A stretch of 64,000 bases of DNA from contig JADKHW010000053.1 in the NCBI GenBank assembly GCA_016721565.1, forward strand, positions 92,731 to 156,730. The letters run 5' to 3'. The notes under the pieces are model-generated. The model ran no database searches. It was not told the DNA's origin and saw only the letters and a list, made by a program, of their open reading frames with translations. Source of the stretch: a bacterium (lineage in GTDB: Bacteria; Electryoneota; RPQS01). The position numbers and the translations under genes were made by a program. Each line of letters begins with the position of its first letter. Position 1 is the stretch's first letter. Below are positions 52,882 through 62,129 of this stretch, one piece after another.

Positions 52882-54174
52882 ATGTCAAGAAAATCTAAGA
52901 AAATTCTCTGGATCGTCATCGCTGTCTTGGTGGTCGGCGGTGGCGCAGTTGCGTATCAGCAGCAAAAGAACAAAGAGAAACCCGCGACGCAAGTGACGGT
53001 TGAAACGGCTTCGCGTCGTCGATTGGTGGCCACAGTGTCCGCCGAGGGTAAAATCGATCCGGTTACTCAGGTCAAGGTTTCCGCCGAAATTCCGGGCCGC
53101 ATTATCAAACTTTCCGTTAAGGAAGGTGACATGGTACAGCAGGGCGATTTCCTCGTGGAACTCGACCCAGAAATCTACGTCTCTGCTCTGGATGGTGCGA
53201 AGTCGGCTCTGAAGTCTGCACAGGCGAGCAAACTTAAAGCGGATGCCGATTACAAGCGCGTGTCGGAACTTGTCACACGCGGTATGTCCTCGCAGGCCGA
53301 TTTGGATGCAATGCTCGCGGCGGCTCAGCTTGCCGAAGCGGACCTCGAACGTGCACAAGCCAACGAACGCCAGTCGCGCGAGAACTTAAGCAAGACGCGC
53401 CTCAGCGCACCGATGTCCGGCACAATTTCTGTGTTGAACAAGGAAGTCGGCGAGTTGACGCTGGGTTCACAGTTTCAAGAAGACGTGATTTTGATTGTTG
53501 CCGACTTGAGCAAGATGGAAGTCAAGGCCAACGTGGACGAAAATGATATCGTCACCATTGCGCTGAATGATACCGCGCGAATCGAGATCGATGCATTTCC
53601 CGACACGACATTTGCCGGTCTTGTGACCGAGATTGCCCAATCAGCCAGCAATATTTCCGGATCAGGAGACTTCGGCGCCGATGTGGCGGCAACGAATTTT
53701 GAAGTCAGTGTCGTGCTAATTGAGCAGGTTCCGGGTATTCGTCCCGGCATGTCTTCGACTGTCGATATTGAAACGGATTACCGCGACAACACGCTCTCGG
53801 TGCCGATTCAGTCCGTGGCCGTACGCAAGAAAGGTGAAGGCGAAGCTGTTACCTTGACGCGTGATGCCGAAGAAGTATCTTCGCGCCAGATGGCGGAGCA
53901 GGTCAAGTCAGGCACCATAGACACGACCAAGCTTGCTTCCAAGGATGAGCTTGAGACTGGTGTGTTCCTGTTCGTGAACGGTGAAGCCACATGGACGCTT
54001 GTGAAGACCGGTATCGCTGCAGATCGCTTTATTGAGATCGTGAGCGGCGTGTCTGAAGGTGATTCGATTATTACCGGCCCATACCGCAGTTTGGCCCGCG
54101 ACATGAAGAACAAGGACAAAGTCGCGGTTGAAGAGAAGAAGGACGAGAAGGGCGACGACAAAGAGAAGGGCTAA
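52882..54174 (+). CDS. HlyD/MacA-type periplasmic adaptor
   Basis: A 430-residue membrane-fusion protein: N-terminal anchor (ILWIVIAVLVVGGGAVAYQQ), biotinyl-lipoyl half motif (KVSAEIPGRIIKLSVKEGDM), a coiled-coil hairpin (about 100-190), the second lipoyl half (ENLSKTRLSAPMSGTISVLN) and beta-barrel and membrane-proximal parts (VEVKANVDENDIV, GIRPGMSSTVDIET). It joins an inner-membrane ABC pump to an outer-membrane channel. The end is a Lys/Glu-rich tail. It is followed 47 bases on by the ABC ATPase, together forming a MacAB-like exporter operon with two permeases. Confidence 0.9.
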   Translation: MSRKSKKILWIVIAVLVVGGGAVAYQQQKNKEKPATQVTVETASRRRLVATVSAEGKIDPVTQVKVSAEIPGRIIKLSVKEGDMVQQGDFLVELDPEIYVSALDGAKSALKSAQASKLKADADYKRVSELVTRGMSSQADLDAMLAAAQLAEADLERAQANERQSRENLSKTRLSAPMSGTISVLNKEVGELTLGSQFQEDVILIVADLSKMEVKANVDENDIVTIALNDTARIEIDAFPDTTFAGLVTEIAQSASNISGSGDFGADVAATNFEVSVVLIEQVPGIRPGMSSTVDIETDYRDNTLSVPIQSVAVRKKGEGEAVTLTRDAEEVSSRQMAEQVKSGTIDTTKLASKDELETGVFLFVNGEATWTLVKTGIAADRFIEIVSGVSEGDSIITGPYRSLARDMKNKDKVAVEEKKDEKGDDKEKG

Positions 54175-54221
54175 ACGCTCGCTCTGATTGAATCCGAACT
54201 GCAAATTACACCTTTCCATAC

Positions 54222-54926
54222 ATGCCTGATCGCAAAAGTATCATAGATATACAAGACATGCGCAAAGTGTACGACTTGGGCACAATCCAAGTTGAAGCAT
54301 TGCGAGGTGTCAACGTGAACATTCTCGAAAACGACTATGTGGCCATCATGGGCCCGTCGGGTTCAGGAAAATCCACGTTAATGAATTTGATTGGCTGCTT
54401 AGACACGCCGACCTCCGGTGAGTATATTCTTGCCGGAGAGCGGGTGGCGCACCTTACTGATCGACAGCTTGCGGAGATTCGCAACCGTCGGATTGGATTT
54501 GTATTCCAGACCTTCAACCTCCTCCCTCGCGCGTCTGCGCTGCAAAACGTGGAACTCCCTCTCGTCTATGCAGGTGAATCCCCCTCGGAACGGCGCAGGC
54601 GTTCGAAGGAGGCGTTGGAGGCTGTAGGTCTGGGCGACAGAATGAAGCACAAGCCGAACGAAATGTCAGGCGGTCAACGACAGCGTGTCGCGATTGCGCG
54701 TGCGTTGGTGACCAATCCTTCGATTATTCTCGCCGACGAGCCGACGGGTAACCTCGACTCGAAAACCGGTGATGAAATTATGCAGTTGTTTGAGAAAATC
54801 TATGCAAACGGCAACACGATTATTCTCGTCACGCACGAGGAAGACATCGCGCGTCATGCCCGCCGCATCATTCGTCTGCGCGACGGTTTGGTTGAATCCG
54901 ATCAAATCGTGAGCCGCGCGGCCTAA
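54222..54926 (+). CDS. ABC transporter ATPase (MacB/LolD-type)
   Basis: A 234-residue ATPase: Walker A GPSGSGKST (residues 44-52), signature MSGGQRQRVAIARAL (about 147), Walker B ILADEPTGNLD (about 170) and H-loop VTHE. It powers the adjacent FtsX-like permeases in export of peptides, toxins or lipids. It differs from canonical MacB in being a separate subunit. Confidence 0.93.
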   Translation: MPDRKSIIDIQDMRKVYDLGTIQVEALRGVNVNILENDYVAIMGPSGSGKSTLMNLIGCLDTPTSGEYILAGERVAHLTDRQLAEIRNRRIGFVFQTFNLLPRASALQNVELPLVYAGESPSERRRRSKEALEAVGLGDRMKHKPNEMSGGQRQRVAIARALVTNPSIILADEPTGNLDSKTGDEIMQLFEKIYANGNTIILVTHEEDIARHARRIIRLRDGLVESDQIVSRAA

Positions 54927-54965
54927 AAACTTATTCGCGGCGGCATCCGCTGCGGAATCTGAAAC

Positions 54966-56189
54966 ATGCGATTTCTTGTTGACGTCTTTAACGGTCTGCG
55001 AATAGCTTTTGGAGCCTTGCGCGCGAACAAACTGCGTGCGGGGCTTACAACGCTCGGAATCGTTATTGGCGTGATGACCGTCATTATGATGGTAGTGATT
55101 GTGATGGGGTTGAACAAAGCGCTCAAAAGTCAGTTGGACTTCTTGGGAGCCGAGACTGTTTTTGTCTCGCGCTGGGATTGGCAGAGTAATAATTGGCGCG
55201 ACATGATCAAGCGGCCCGACATGGAGCTTGACTATATCGATGATTTGCGCGCTGAGTCACGCGAAATTGAAGCCATCTCGCCGTTCTTTGATCAGCAGAT
55301 GACAGTTTCTTATCGCGGCGCGCAGCTCTCGCGCATCAACATCCAAGGTGTGTCTGAAGAATTTTTCCTAACGAACCCCAAAGAGCTTGCCGAAGGCCGT
55401 GTATTCACTGCGCAGGAAGTCAGCCGTAATGCTAATGTAACCGTAGTAGGGCCGGACATTGCCAATCAACTATTTCCGGATCAATCGCCGATCGGCAAAG
55501 AGATCAAAATCGGCGCGTGGAATTTTGAGATCATTGGTGTGACCACCAAGTATGGCAAGGTGTTTGGACAAAGTTGGGACAACTTCTGTGTGATTCCATA
55601 CGGAGTGTTCCAGAAGCGTTTTGCTGGACAGAATTTTGACGGTTTGACGATTGTCGCGAAGGGCAGGGGGGAAGACCGCGTCGAAGAGTTGACTTGGGAA
55701 GTAACAGGCATTATGCGCCGTTTGCGGCATCTTGATCCGCGCGAAGTCAATGATTTCGGCATCAACACGCAGTCGGCAATTCTCGAACAGTTCAACTCAA
55801 TGACCGCTGGAGTTTATGCAGGCGGAATCATTATCGGATTCATTTCGCTGATCGTGGGCGGCATCGGGATTATGAACATCATGCTCGTGTCCGTCACCGA
55901 ACGCACGGCGGAAATCGGTTTGCGCAAAGCTCTCGGCGCGAAACGCTGGAACATCGCGTGGCAGTTCCTGATAGAATCGGCAGTGATTTGCGCGATTGGC
56001 GGCATCGTTGGAGTTGCTTTGGCGGCGGGAGTGTCGCAAGCTATCAGCAGTTTCTTGCCAACGTATATGCCGCTTTGGGTCGTGCTTGTCGGCGTGATCT
56101 TCTCTGCCGTTGTTGGAATCTTTTTCGGTCTGTATCCCAGCTTGAAAGCAGCGCAGCTTTCACCCATTGAAGCCCTGCGATCGGAGTAA
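54966..56189 (+). CDS. ABC permease, MacB/FtsX type (first)
   Basis: A 407-residue permease with one N-terminal membrane segment (TTLGIVIGVMTVIMMVVIVM), a periplasmic MacB-PCD-type domain (about 60-270) and three C-terminal membrane segments (IIIGFISLIVGGIGIMNIML, then AVICAIGGIVGVALAAG, WVVLVGVIFSAVVGIFFGLY). The MLVSVTERTAEIGLRKALGA loop is the family hallmark. It is followed almost directly by a second, related permease. Confidence 0.93.
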   Translation: MRFLVDVFNGLRIAFGALRANKLRAGLTTLGIVIGVMTVIMMVVIVMGLNKALKSQLDFLGAETVFVSRWDWQSNNWRDMIKRPDMELDYIDDLRAESREIEAISPFFDQQMTVSYRGAQLSRINIQGVSEEFFLTNPKELAEGRVFTAQEVSRNANVTVVGPDIANQLFPDQSPIGKEIKIGAWNFEIIGVTTKYGKVFGQSWDNFCVIPYGVFQKRFAGQNFDGLTIVAKGRGEDRVEELTWEVTGIMRRLRHLDPREVNDFGINTQSAILEQFNSMTAGVYAGGIIIGFISLIVGGIGIMNIMLVSVTERTAEIGLRKALGAKRWNIAWQFLIESAVICAIGGIVGVALAAGVSQAISSFLPTYMPLWVVLVGVIFSAVVGIFFGLYPSLKAAQLSPIEALRSE

Positions 56190-56192
56190 GTG

Positions 56193-57446
56193 ATGATACA
56201 GAAGTTCATTCGCGAGCTGGGAGCCTATTGGGAATCGTTCCGCATGGCCATTGAAGCGATGCGCGCTCACAAAATGCGTGCGTTTCTGACTTTAGTAGGT
56301 GTGGTAATTGGTGTCTCGACTATCATCTCGATGATGACCGTGCTCGGCGGAATCAAGTATAAGATTGACGACGCGATGCTGAATTCGCTCGGCGCAAACG
56401 TTTTTCAAGTTCAGCGTTACGACAGTGATGGCGGAATTTCGTTCGGGCCTCGCCGCCGCAAATGGCGTCCGAAAATCGAAGCCAGTTACGCGCAAGAAAT
56501 CAAAGAACGCTGCCCCGCAGTGCGTGCGGTCGGCGTTGAGTCATGGTCCTTTGGCCGCCGTTTGACACGTGGCGGATTAGAAACAAATGCCGATCATAGC
56601 ATCGCCGGAGGCTCGGTCGAGTTTGGTCCGAACAATTCGCGCTATACCATTATGGGCCGTCCGATCACTCAGCAGGATATTTCATCTGCCCGACGTGTGA
56701 TCGTGCTCGGTTACGATGCCTATAAATCGTTGTATGCCGGCGCTGACCCGATTGGGACGTTTGTTCGTGCTGACGGACAGAAGTTTGAAGTCGTTGGAGT
56801 GTTTGAAGAGCGCGGCGAGATGTTTGGGGAGTCGCAAGACCAAGAGAATTGGATTCCGCTTTCGACTTTTGAACGCATCTACGGCGACAAATCGGTTAAT
56901 CTCACTGTGCAAGCGTGGGATCCGACGGCTTATCGCAAGGCACAATCACAGGTTGTTGAGGCCATGCGCATTGTTCGCGGTTTGAAACCGGGCGAGGATA
57001 ACAATTTTGGTATGTGGACTCCTGATTTGATGCAGCGCCAGTTCACGGAACAGACGTCGTGGATCGGTGTGGCGGCATTTGGTATTTGCGGCATTTCTTT
57101 GCTTGTTGCAGGCATCGGCATTATGAATATCATGCTCGTATCAGTCACGGAACGCACGCGCGAAATTGGAGTGCGCAAGGCGCTTGGCGGTACCAAAGGC
57201 TCGATCCTACGTCAGTTCTTGATCGAGGCCACCACGTTGTCGTTGGTCGGCGGCGCAATCGGTATCGCACTGGGCTACGGCGTGGCAATCTTTATAAACA
57301 AGAATTTCAATTTCCCCGCACCCGTCCCAGTGTGGGCTGTGTTCTTGGCTACTATTTTCTGCACCTTCGTCGGAGTCGGTTTTGGCATGTGGCCCGCAGT
57401 CAAAGCCGCGCGTTTAGATCCGATTGAAGCTCTGCGCTACGAATAA
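56193..57446 (+). CDS. ABC permease, MacB/FtsX type (second)
   Basis: A 417-residue protein with the same layout as its upstream paralogue: N-terminal membrane segment (FLTLVGVVIGVSTIISMMTV), periplasmic domain and three C-terminal membrane segments, with MLVSVTERTREIGVRKALGG. ATG at 56193 lies behind GGAG; a GTG three bases earlier is also possible. The two permeases probably form a heterodimer on the shared ATPase. Confidence 0.92.
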   Translation: MIQKFIRELGAYWESFRMAIEAMRAHKMRAFLTLVGVVIGVSTIISMMTVLGGIKYKIDDAMLNSLGANVFQVQRYDSDGGISFGPRRRKWRPKIEASYAQEIKERCPAVRAVGVESWSFGRRLTRGGLETNADHSIAGGSVEFGPNNSRYTIMGRPITQQDISSARRVIVLGYDAYKSLYAGADPIGTFVRADGQKFEVVGVFEERGEMFGESQDQENWIPLSTFERIYGDKSVNLTVQAWDPTAYRKAQSQVVEAMRIVRGLKPGEDNNFGMWTPDLMQRQFTEQTSWIGVAAFGICGISLLVAGIGIMNIMLVSVTERTREIGVRKALGGTKGSILRQFLIEATTLSLVGGAIGIALGYGVAIFINKNFNFPAPVPVWAVFLATIFCTFVGVGFGMWPAVKAARLDPIEALRYE

Positions 57447-57463
57447 ACACTCAGAGTACGACG

Positions 57464-58066
57464 GTGTCAACAACTCCTACTGCTTTCCTGCGCGGGAAGA
57501 AGGTTATCTTGCGCGCGGTAATGGATAGCGATATTCCGCTTATCGCCAATTGGATCAACGATCCTGAGATCTATCTCAATTTGTTGGTTACCAAACCGAA
57601 TCGCGAACAGGACTCGCGCGCGCGGCTTGAGAAGTTCTGCACATCGGATGATACGCAAATGTTTTCGATTTGCAAGCATGACGGTGCGCTGATCGGCCTG
57701 ATGGGCATGCACGAGATTGACTGGGTGCATCGCAATGCGACTTCCGGAGCGTTTTTCGGATCGGCTGAAAATCGCGGACATGGATACGGGGTCGATGCGA
57801 AGATGCTGATGTGCTATCACGCGTTTTGCATGCTGAATCTGCACAAGCTCTATACGCATGCGTATGAGTTCAATAAAGCGAGCCTGCGCTACAACGAAAA
57901 GTGCGGTTACCGCGAAGAGGGCCGCCGCCGCGAGCACTATTTCCGAGCGGGCAGATATTGGGATGTGATTGAAACGGGGCTACTGCGTTCCGAGTGGCTG
58001 CCGTTGTGGGAGGAGTATCGCGCGAATGATCCCGCCATTCGTGTGCCGGAACCGAAGATTGGATGA
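57464..58066 (+). CDS. GNAT-family N-acetyltransferase
   Basis: A 200-residue RimJ/RimL-type acetyltransferase: VILRAVMDSDIPLIANWIND, then FSICKHDGALIGLMGMHEID, ENRGHGYGVDAKMLMCYHAF (acetyl-CoA-binding loop RGHGYG) and NKASLRYNEKCGYREEGRRR. It may acetylate protein N-termini or a small amine. The start is GTG at 57464, 17 bases after the second permease, so it may belong to that operon. Confidence 0.88.
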   Translation: MSTTPTAFLRGKKVILRAVMDSDIPLIANWINDPEIYLNLLVTKPNREQDSRARLEKFCTSDDTQMFSICKHDGALIGLMGMHEIDWVHRNATSGAFFGSAENRGHGYGVDAKMLMCYHAFCMLNLHKLYTHAYEFNKASLRYNEKCGYREEGRRREHYFRAGRYWDVIETGLLRSEWLPLWEEYRANDPAIRVPEPKIG

Positions 58067-58099
58067 ACTAACGGTGTCAACTGACGTGAGAATGCCTTC

Positions 58100-60004
58100 A
58101 TGCTGCGACTTTTTTGGAGCGCCCTCGCGGCGCTCGTGCTAATTATGGAACCCACTTTCGCCAAATCGGCGGCGGAGTTGCCGCTCGAGGAGTTTTTTAA
58201 GACCTATCGAGTCGGCAGCCTCTCTTTTTCGCCGGATGAAACTCAATTCGTGTTTGTGTCGGATAAGTTCGGACTCTCACAGCCCTACACGATGCCCGTG
58301 CGCGGCGGAGAATGGGCCCCACTGCTGCAATCCAACGACGCTATTTACTCGGTGCTATGGTGTCCGAATGACGCAGATAAGATTTTTTACACGATGGATT
58401 CTGGCGGCGACGAGAACTTCAGGCTCTATCTGTTTGAACGCGGCACGGGAAAGTCCACTGCGCTGATCCCTGAAGGCACCCGAGCAGATGTTTTGGGCTG
58501 GTCGCACGACGGAAACTCGCTCTATTACAATTCCAATGAGCGCAATCCGCGGTTTATGGACACCTATCGGCTGAATGTGCTCACGATGAAAGCTGACCGC
58601 GTATTTGAAAACAACACGACGTTTTCAGTCAGCGGGATTTCGCGCGATGACGGTACGTTCATACTCTCGGAGTTTATAAACGTCACGTCGTCGAACCTCT
58701 ACGTCTATGATGTGAAGTCGGGAATTATGACTCCGATTACTTCGCAGGACGAGGGCGAAGCGAATTATGAGTTTGCGGATTTTTCACCTGACGGCAAGCT
58801 ACTGTATATTCTGACGGATTTCGAATCGGAATTCATGCGGCTGATGACCTATGACACGGAGTCGCAGGAGTGGGAAGTTGCCTACGAATCGGAATGGGAC
58901 GTCGTCAGCGCGGGGTTCAGTTACAATAACAAATATTTCTACGTTCGCATCAACGAGGACGGTATCTCTCGCGTCGAGATCGAGAAGGTTGAAACAGGTG
59001 AGGAGCTGGAGTTGCCGCCGCTGCCGAATGCGGAGGTAATGCCGGTTGGTTTCTCGCGCTCAGAGCGTTACTTACGCATCTATGTGATGGCCGACAACAT
59101 TCCTGGTGATCAATACATCTACGATCTCGAAACGTATGAATTGATCAAGCTCACCAATTTGTTTGACACGAGCGAATTGAAGTCGGATATGCTCGTACGC
59201 TCGGAGCTTGTACGCTATGAATCGTTTGACGGCACAGAGATTCCGACTTGGATCTATCGGCCGGCAAAACAAACATGGGGCAAGAAAGCGCCGGTCGTGA
59301 TTGAAGTGCATGGCGGTCCGATGGCGCAGCAGAAAGCGGGCTATTCACCGTGGATACAATTTCTCGTGAGTCGCGGTTTCATTGTCGCGGCGCCGAATGT
59401 GCGCGGCTCGACGGGGTATGGCAAGTCATACTATCTTGCCGATGATCAGAAGTGGGGCGAAGATCCGCTGCAGGATGTCATCTACTTGAAGCACTACATT
59501 GCCGACAACTACAGCGAAGCGGACACATCGAAGACGGTGATTTGGGGCGGGTCTTACGGCGGGTATATGGTGCTTGCGGCAATGACGTTTGCGCCTGAAG
59601 AGTTTGCAATTGGTTTGGATTGGGTGGGGCCGTCGAATCTGTTTACATTGCTTGAATCGATTCCGCCTTATTGGGAGCCGTACAAGGCGTATTTCCATCG
59701 CGAGATCGGGAATCCGAGTATTCCTGAAGACAGCGCGCGCATGTATCGTCAATCACCGGTGTTTTTTGCCGACCGTATTGTGAGACCGTTGTTGATTGTG
59801 CAGGGCCGCAATGATCCGCGAGTGAAAGTTGCCGAGTCCGAGCAGATTGTCGAAGCCGCGCGCAAGAACGGCAAGCAAGTTGAGTACATGATCTTCGAAG
59901 ACGAGGGACACGGCTTACGCAAGCGCGACAACAAACTCAAAGCCTATCACGCGATGTACGATTTCATGCGCACAAATCTTGGGATGAAGAAGACGGATAA
60001 GTAG
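58100..60004 (+). CDS. Prolyl oligopeptidase-type (S9) serine peptidase
   Basis: A 634-residue protein with a signal peptide (MLRLFWSALAALVLIMEPTF), a beta-propeller (about 35-380; repeats such as VGSLSFSPDETQFVFVSDKF and ADFSPDGKLLYIL) and an alpha/beta-hydrolase domain (about 390-634). The catalytic triad is visible: Ser in WGGSYGGYMVLAA (about 485), Asp in GRNDPRVKV (about 570) and His in DEGHGLRKRDN (about 602). It should be a periplasmic peptidase of the acylaminoacyl or dipeptidyl peptidase type, with the propeller limiting substrate size. Confidence 0.92.
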   Translation: MLRLFWSALAALVLIMEPTFAKSAAELPLEEFFKTYRVGSLSFSPDETQFVFVSDKFGLSQPYTMPVRGGEWAPLLQSNDAIYSVLWCPNDADKIFYTMDSGGDENFRLYLFERGTGKSTALIPEGTRADVLGWSHDGNSLYYNSNERNPRFMDTYRLNVLTMKADRVFENNTTFSVSGISRDDGTFILSEFINVTSSNLYVYDVKSGIMTPITSQDEGEANYEFADFSPDGKLLYILTDFESEFMRLMTYDTESQEWEVAYESEWDVVSAGFSYNNKYFYVRINEDGISRVEIEKVETGEELELPPLPNAEVMPVGFSRSERYLRIYVMADNIPGDQYIYDLETYELIKLTNLFDTSELKSDMLVRSELVRYESFDGTEIPTWIYRPAKQTWGKKAPVVIEVHGGPMAQQKAGYSPWIQFLVSRGFIVAAPNVRGSTGYGKSYYLADDQKWGEDPLQDVIYLKHYIADNYSEADTSKTVIWGGSYGGYMVLAAMTFAPEEFAIGLDWVGPSNLFTLLESIPPYWEPYKAYFHREIGNPSIPEDSARMYRQSPVFFADRIVRPLLIVQGRNDPRVKVAESEQIVEAARKNGKQVEYMIFEDEGHGLRKRDNKLKAYHAMYDFMRTNLGMKKTDK

Positions 60005-60027
60005 AATCTTGTTGTGTTTAAGACTGC

Positions 60028-60054
60028 AAAGGCAGACCATTTGGTCTGCCTTTG
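60028..60054. terminator. Bidirectional terminator
   Basis: AAAGGCAGACCA-TT-TGGTCTGCCTTTG between the S9 peptidase gene and the convergent SRPBCC-hydrolase gene. Confidence 0.82.
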
Positions 60055-60077
60055 TTATTTTCGAGTGTTTGAAGATG

Positions 60078-61157
60078 TCAGATTTTTAGTCGGCGGTCGA
60101 GGTAGCCTAACATGGTGCGGAAGGCTTCGGCGGTTGCGGCACCGCTGTAGGCTTGGCCATTGGCGGGTTCGGCAAAACCGACGTCGCCTTTGATGAGAAC
60201 GGTTTCGGCGCGCACACCTTGTTGGATGAGGACTTTCGACATTTGCTCGGCTTGCGGCGTTGGTTTGTCAAGAGCCGGAGCCGCATGCAAAATCATCAGC
60301 GGCGCGGCGATGCGAGTCAGAATCGTGTCGGCAGGAGCGGTGCCGGGATACCACGCCACGCCTGCTCGGAGTGAAGCTTCGGCGCCGAGCACGCGCATGG
60401 CCATTTCACCGCCATAGCCTAAACCGACGACTCCGATGCGGTTCTTGTTCACAGATGAATCGGCGAGCAGTGACTGCCATGCGGATCCGACTGCGCGGAG
60501 CGCATTCTCTTCTTGAACCAATTCGATGAAGGTGCGCGCTTGGGCGATGTCGGACGTGCGATCACCTCTGAACATGTCAACGGCGAGCACGACGTAGCCG
60601 CGAGTGGCGAGCGAGTCGGCCAAGTCACGAATGGTTGTCGTTAGGCCGAAGCGGTCATGTAGGAGCAAAACAGCGGGGTAGCTTCCGTCACCGCGTGGTT
60701 TGACGAGATAGGAGTTGGGCCGCGAATTGAGGTAGTTTTGCAATAGCGGCAAGCGCTCATCCCAGCGCGCCGAAGCGGCTAATGCTGCGGCTTCATTGGG
60801 GGCGGTGTGCGTGAGCTTGACCGTCGTGCCGATGCTATCCGGTATGAAATCGAAGAGCACGTTTTCAAAATCGCCATCGGTGTGAAAGGTGTACGACAGC
60901 GCGACGCCCGGTTCCATGACTTTCAGGATGCCTTCTTCAATCTTGCCGTCTTTGAGCATCACTCGCCACGGAGTATCGGTGGCTCCGCCGAAGGCCGCTG
61001 ACCTCACGAAGAACCACTGCGTGTAGATCCAATCTTCGCACAACGCGCGATAGCATTGCAGCGGAGCGGCGGTGGTCTGGAAGGAATAGCTGACAGATTG
61101 ATCAGCGCGCGCAAGAGCCGCACAGCAGAGCAGGGAAAAGAGGATTCGAAGGGTCAT
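60078..61157 (-). CDS. SRPBCC-dienelactone hydrolase fusion lacking catalytic residues
   Basis: The 359-residue protein has a signal peptide (MTLRILFSLLCCAALARA), an SRPBCC/AHSA1-like domain (about 20-140: FQTTAAPLQCYRALCEDWIY, LSYTFHTDGDFENVLFDFIP) and a dienelactone-hydrolase-like alpha/beta domain (about 150-355: YPAVLLLHDRFGLTTTIRDL, YVVLAVDMFRG). The nucleophile elbow, usually G-X-C-X-G-G, reads GLGYGG, so the Cys is Gly. The late histidine motif, usually HGF, reads VGFAEP, so His is lost as well. The fold is clear but hydrolysis by the usual triad is unlikely. It may bind a ligand. Export is unusual for this family. Confidence 0.82.
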   Translation of the reverse strand: MTLRILFSLLCCAALARADQSVSYSFQTTAAPLQCYRALCEDWIYTQWFFVRSAAFGGATDTPWRVMLKDGKIEEGILKVMEPGVALSYTFHTDGDFENVLFDFIPDSIGTTVKLTHTAPNEAAALAASARWDERLPLLQNYLNSRPNSYLVKPRGDGSYPAVLLLHDRFGLTTTIRDLADSLATRGYVVLAVDMFRGDRTSDIAQARTFIELVQEENALRAVGSAWQSLLADSSVNKNRIGVVGLGYGGEMAMRVLGAEASLRAGVAWYPGTAPADTILTRIAAPLMILHAAPALDKPTPQAEQMSKVLIQQGVRAETVLIKGDVGFAEPANGQAYSGAATAEAFRTMLGYLDRRLKI

Positions 61158-61564
61158 GATGCCATCCTTAAATTGAATTTCATCAATTTAGCTGTTTTTG
61201 ACTGAAAATTCCACCGGCGCAAATGCTGGAAGAAGTGAAAGGAGGCCGCGAAAAACAGGTTGTAAGTGGCTGATATTTCGTAAAACGCTAATAATTGTCG
61301 GAACAGGAGTATTTTATAAACAAACACTTGCATTTTCGTCATGTGAAAGAAAGTGCAAGGCTCTGGGACTCTTTTACTTATAATTGAACGCTTGGGCAGG
61401 GCTTTAGGTTCCCACGGGGGAAATAGGGGAATGCAACGCCAGGTTATGTATAATAATCTGCGAATACACACATTTGTTACTCATTGTTTCTTAAGATCAT
61501 GACATGCTTTTTGCACAGTTGAAAGCTGAACAATAGCTCCCAAATTCAGGGACAGGAATATAGT
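61158..61564. other. Divergent intergenic region with repeat
   Basis: The gap between the SRPBCC-hydrolase start (minus) and the bacteriohemerythrin start (plus) contains the repeat at 61258-61322 and otherwise nothing I could support. The minus-strand open frame at 61154-61471 runs through the repeat and has no family similarity. Confidence 0.45.
61258..61322 (-). repeat. 65-bp repeat, copy 2
   Basis: Minus-strand copy of the element at 32080-32144 (TGTTTATAAAATACTCCTGT, then TTAGCGTTTTAC, CTTACAACC). Here it sits in the gap between two divergent genes. Confidence 0.6.
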
Positions 61565-62011
61565 ATGTCACTCGTATGGCGTTCGCAAATGTCCACCGGG
61601 CTTATCTGGCAGGACGAGCAACACAAAGAAATCTTCCGACGCATTGATATGCTTCTTGAAGCGATTGAGCTTAACAAGGGGGCGTCGGTGGTCAAGGAAT
61701 TGATTACGTTCTTGAAGAGCTATTCACTGAAGCACTTTGCTGACGAAGAAGCCTACATGGACTCGCACGGTTGCAGAACGTGTGTACGGCATAAAGAGTG
61801 TCACGAAGAATTCAAGACGCATCTTAACGAGATCATCACGCTCTACGAACATCAGGGGGCTTCGACGATGGTGGTGTTGCGGCTGCAAACGTGGCTGCGC
61901 GATTGGCTGATCAGTCACATCATTTCGATGGACAAGGAGATGGTGTTAACGTCAGTTGCAGATGCGTTGGGTCGAGGGGCAGATGTTGAAACCACAGCAC
62001 TGAAAAAGTGA
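61565..62011 (+). CDS. Bacteriohemerythrin
   Basis: A 148-residue hemerythrin-fold protein that binds O2 at a di-iron centre. The iron ligands can be followed: His in WQDEQHKEIF, His and Glu in KHFADEEAYM, His in RHKECHEEFK, and His and Asp in WLISHIISMDKE. The length fits single-domain bacteriohemerythrins, which store or carry O2 or sense it for chemotaxis. No signal peptide. It stands alone with its own terminator. Confidence 0.93.
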   Translation: MSLVWRSQMSTGLIWQDEQHKEIFRRIDMLLEAIELNKGASVVKELITFLKSYSLKHFADEEAYMDSHGCRTCVRHKECHEEFKTHLNEIITLYEHQGASTMVVLRLQTWLRDWLISHIISMDKEMVLTSVADALGRGADVETTALKK

Positions 62012-62096
62012 TGGGGTAACGTAGTAACACGAGACTCACTCCCCTTGCCACCCCGCTATGTGCTTGTGAAGCACACGCGAGGAGAAAATAAGAATT

Positions 62097-62129
62097 GAAA
62101 CAGCCCCGATGGTCGGGGCTGTTTTTGTT
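62097..62129. terminator. Bidirectional terminator
   Basis: AAACAGCCCCGA-TGG-TCGGGGCTGTTTTTG between bacteriohemerythrin and the convergent SBBP-repeat gene. Confidence 0.9.

Noticed and set aside
61154..61471. 105-codon minus-strand frame upstream of the SRPBCC-hydrolase gene
   Set aside because: It spans the 65-bp repeat and the promoter region, has no signal for translation and no family similarity; listed as repeat only.
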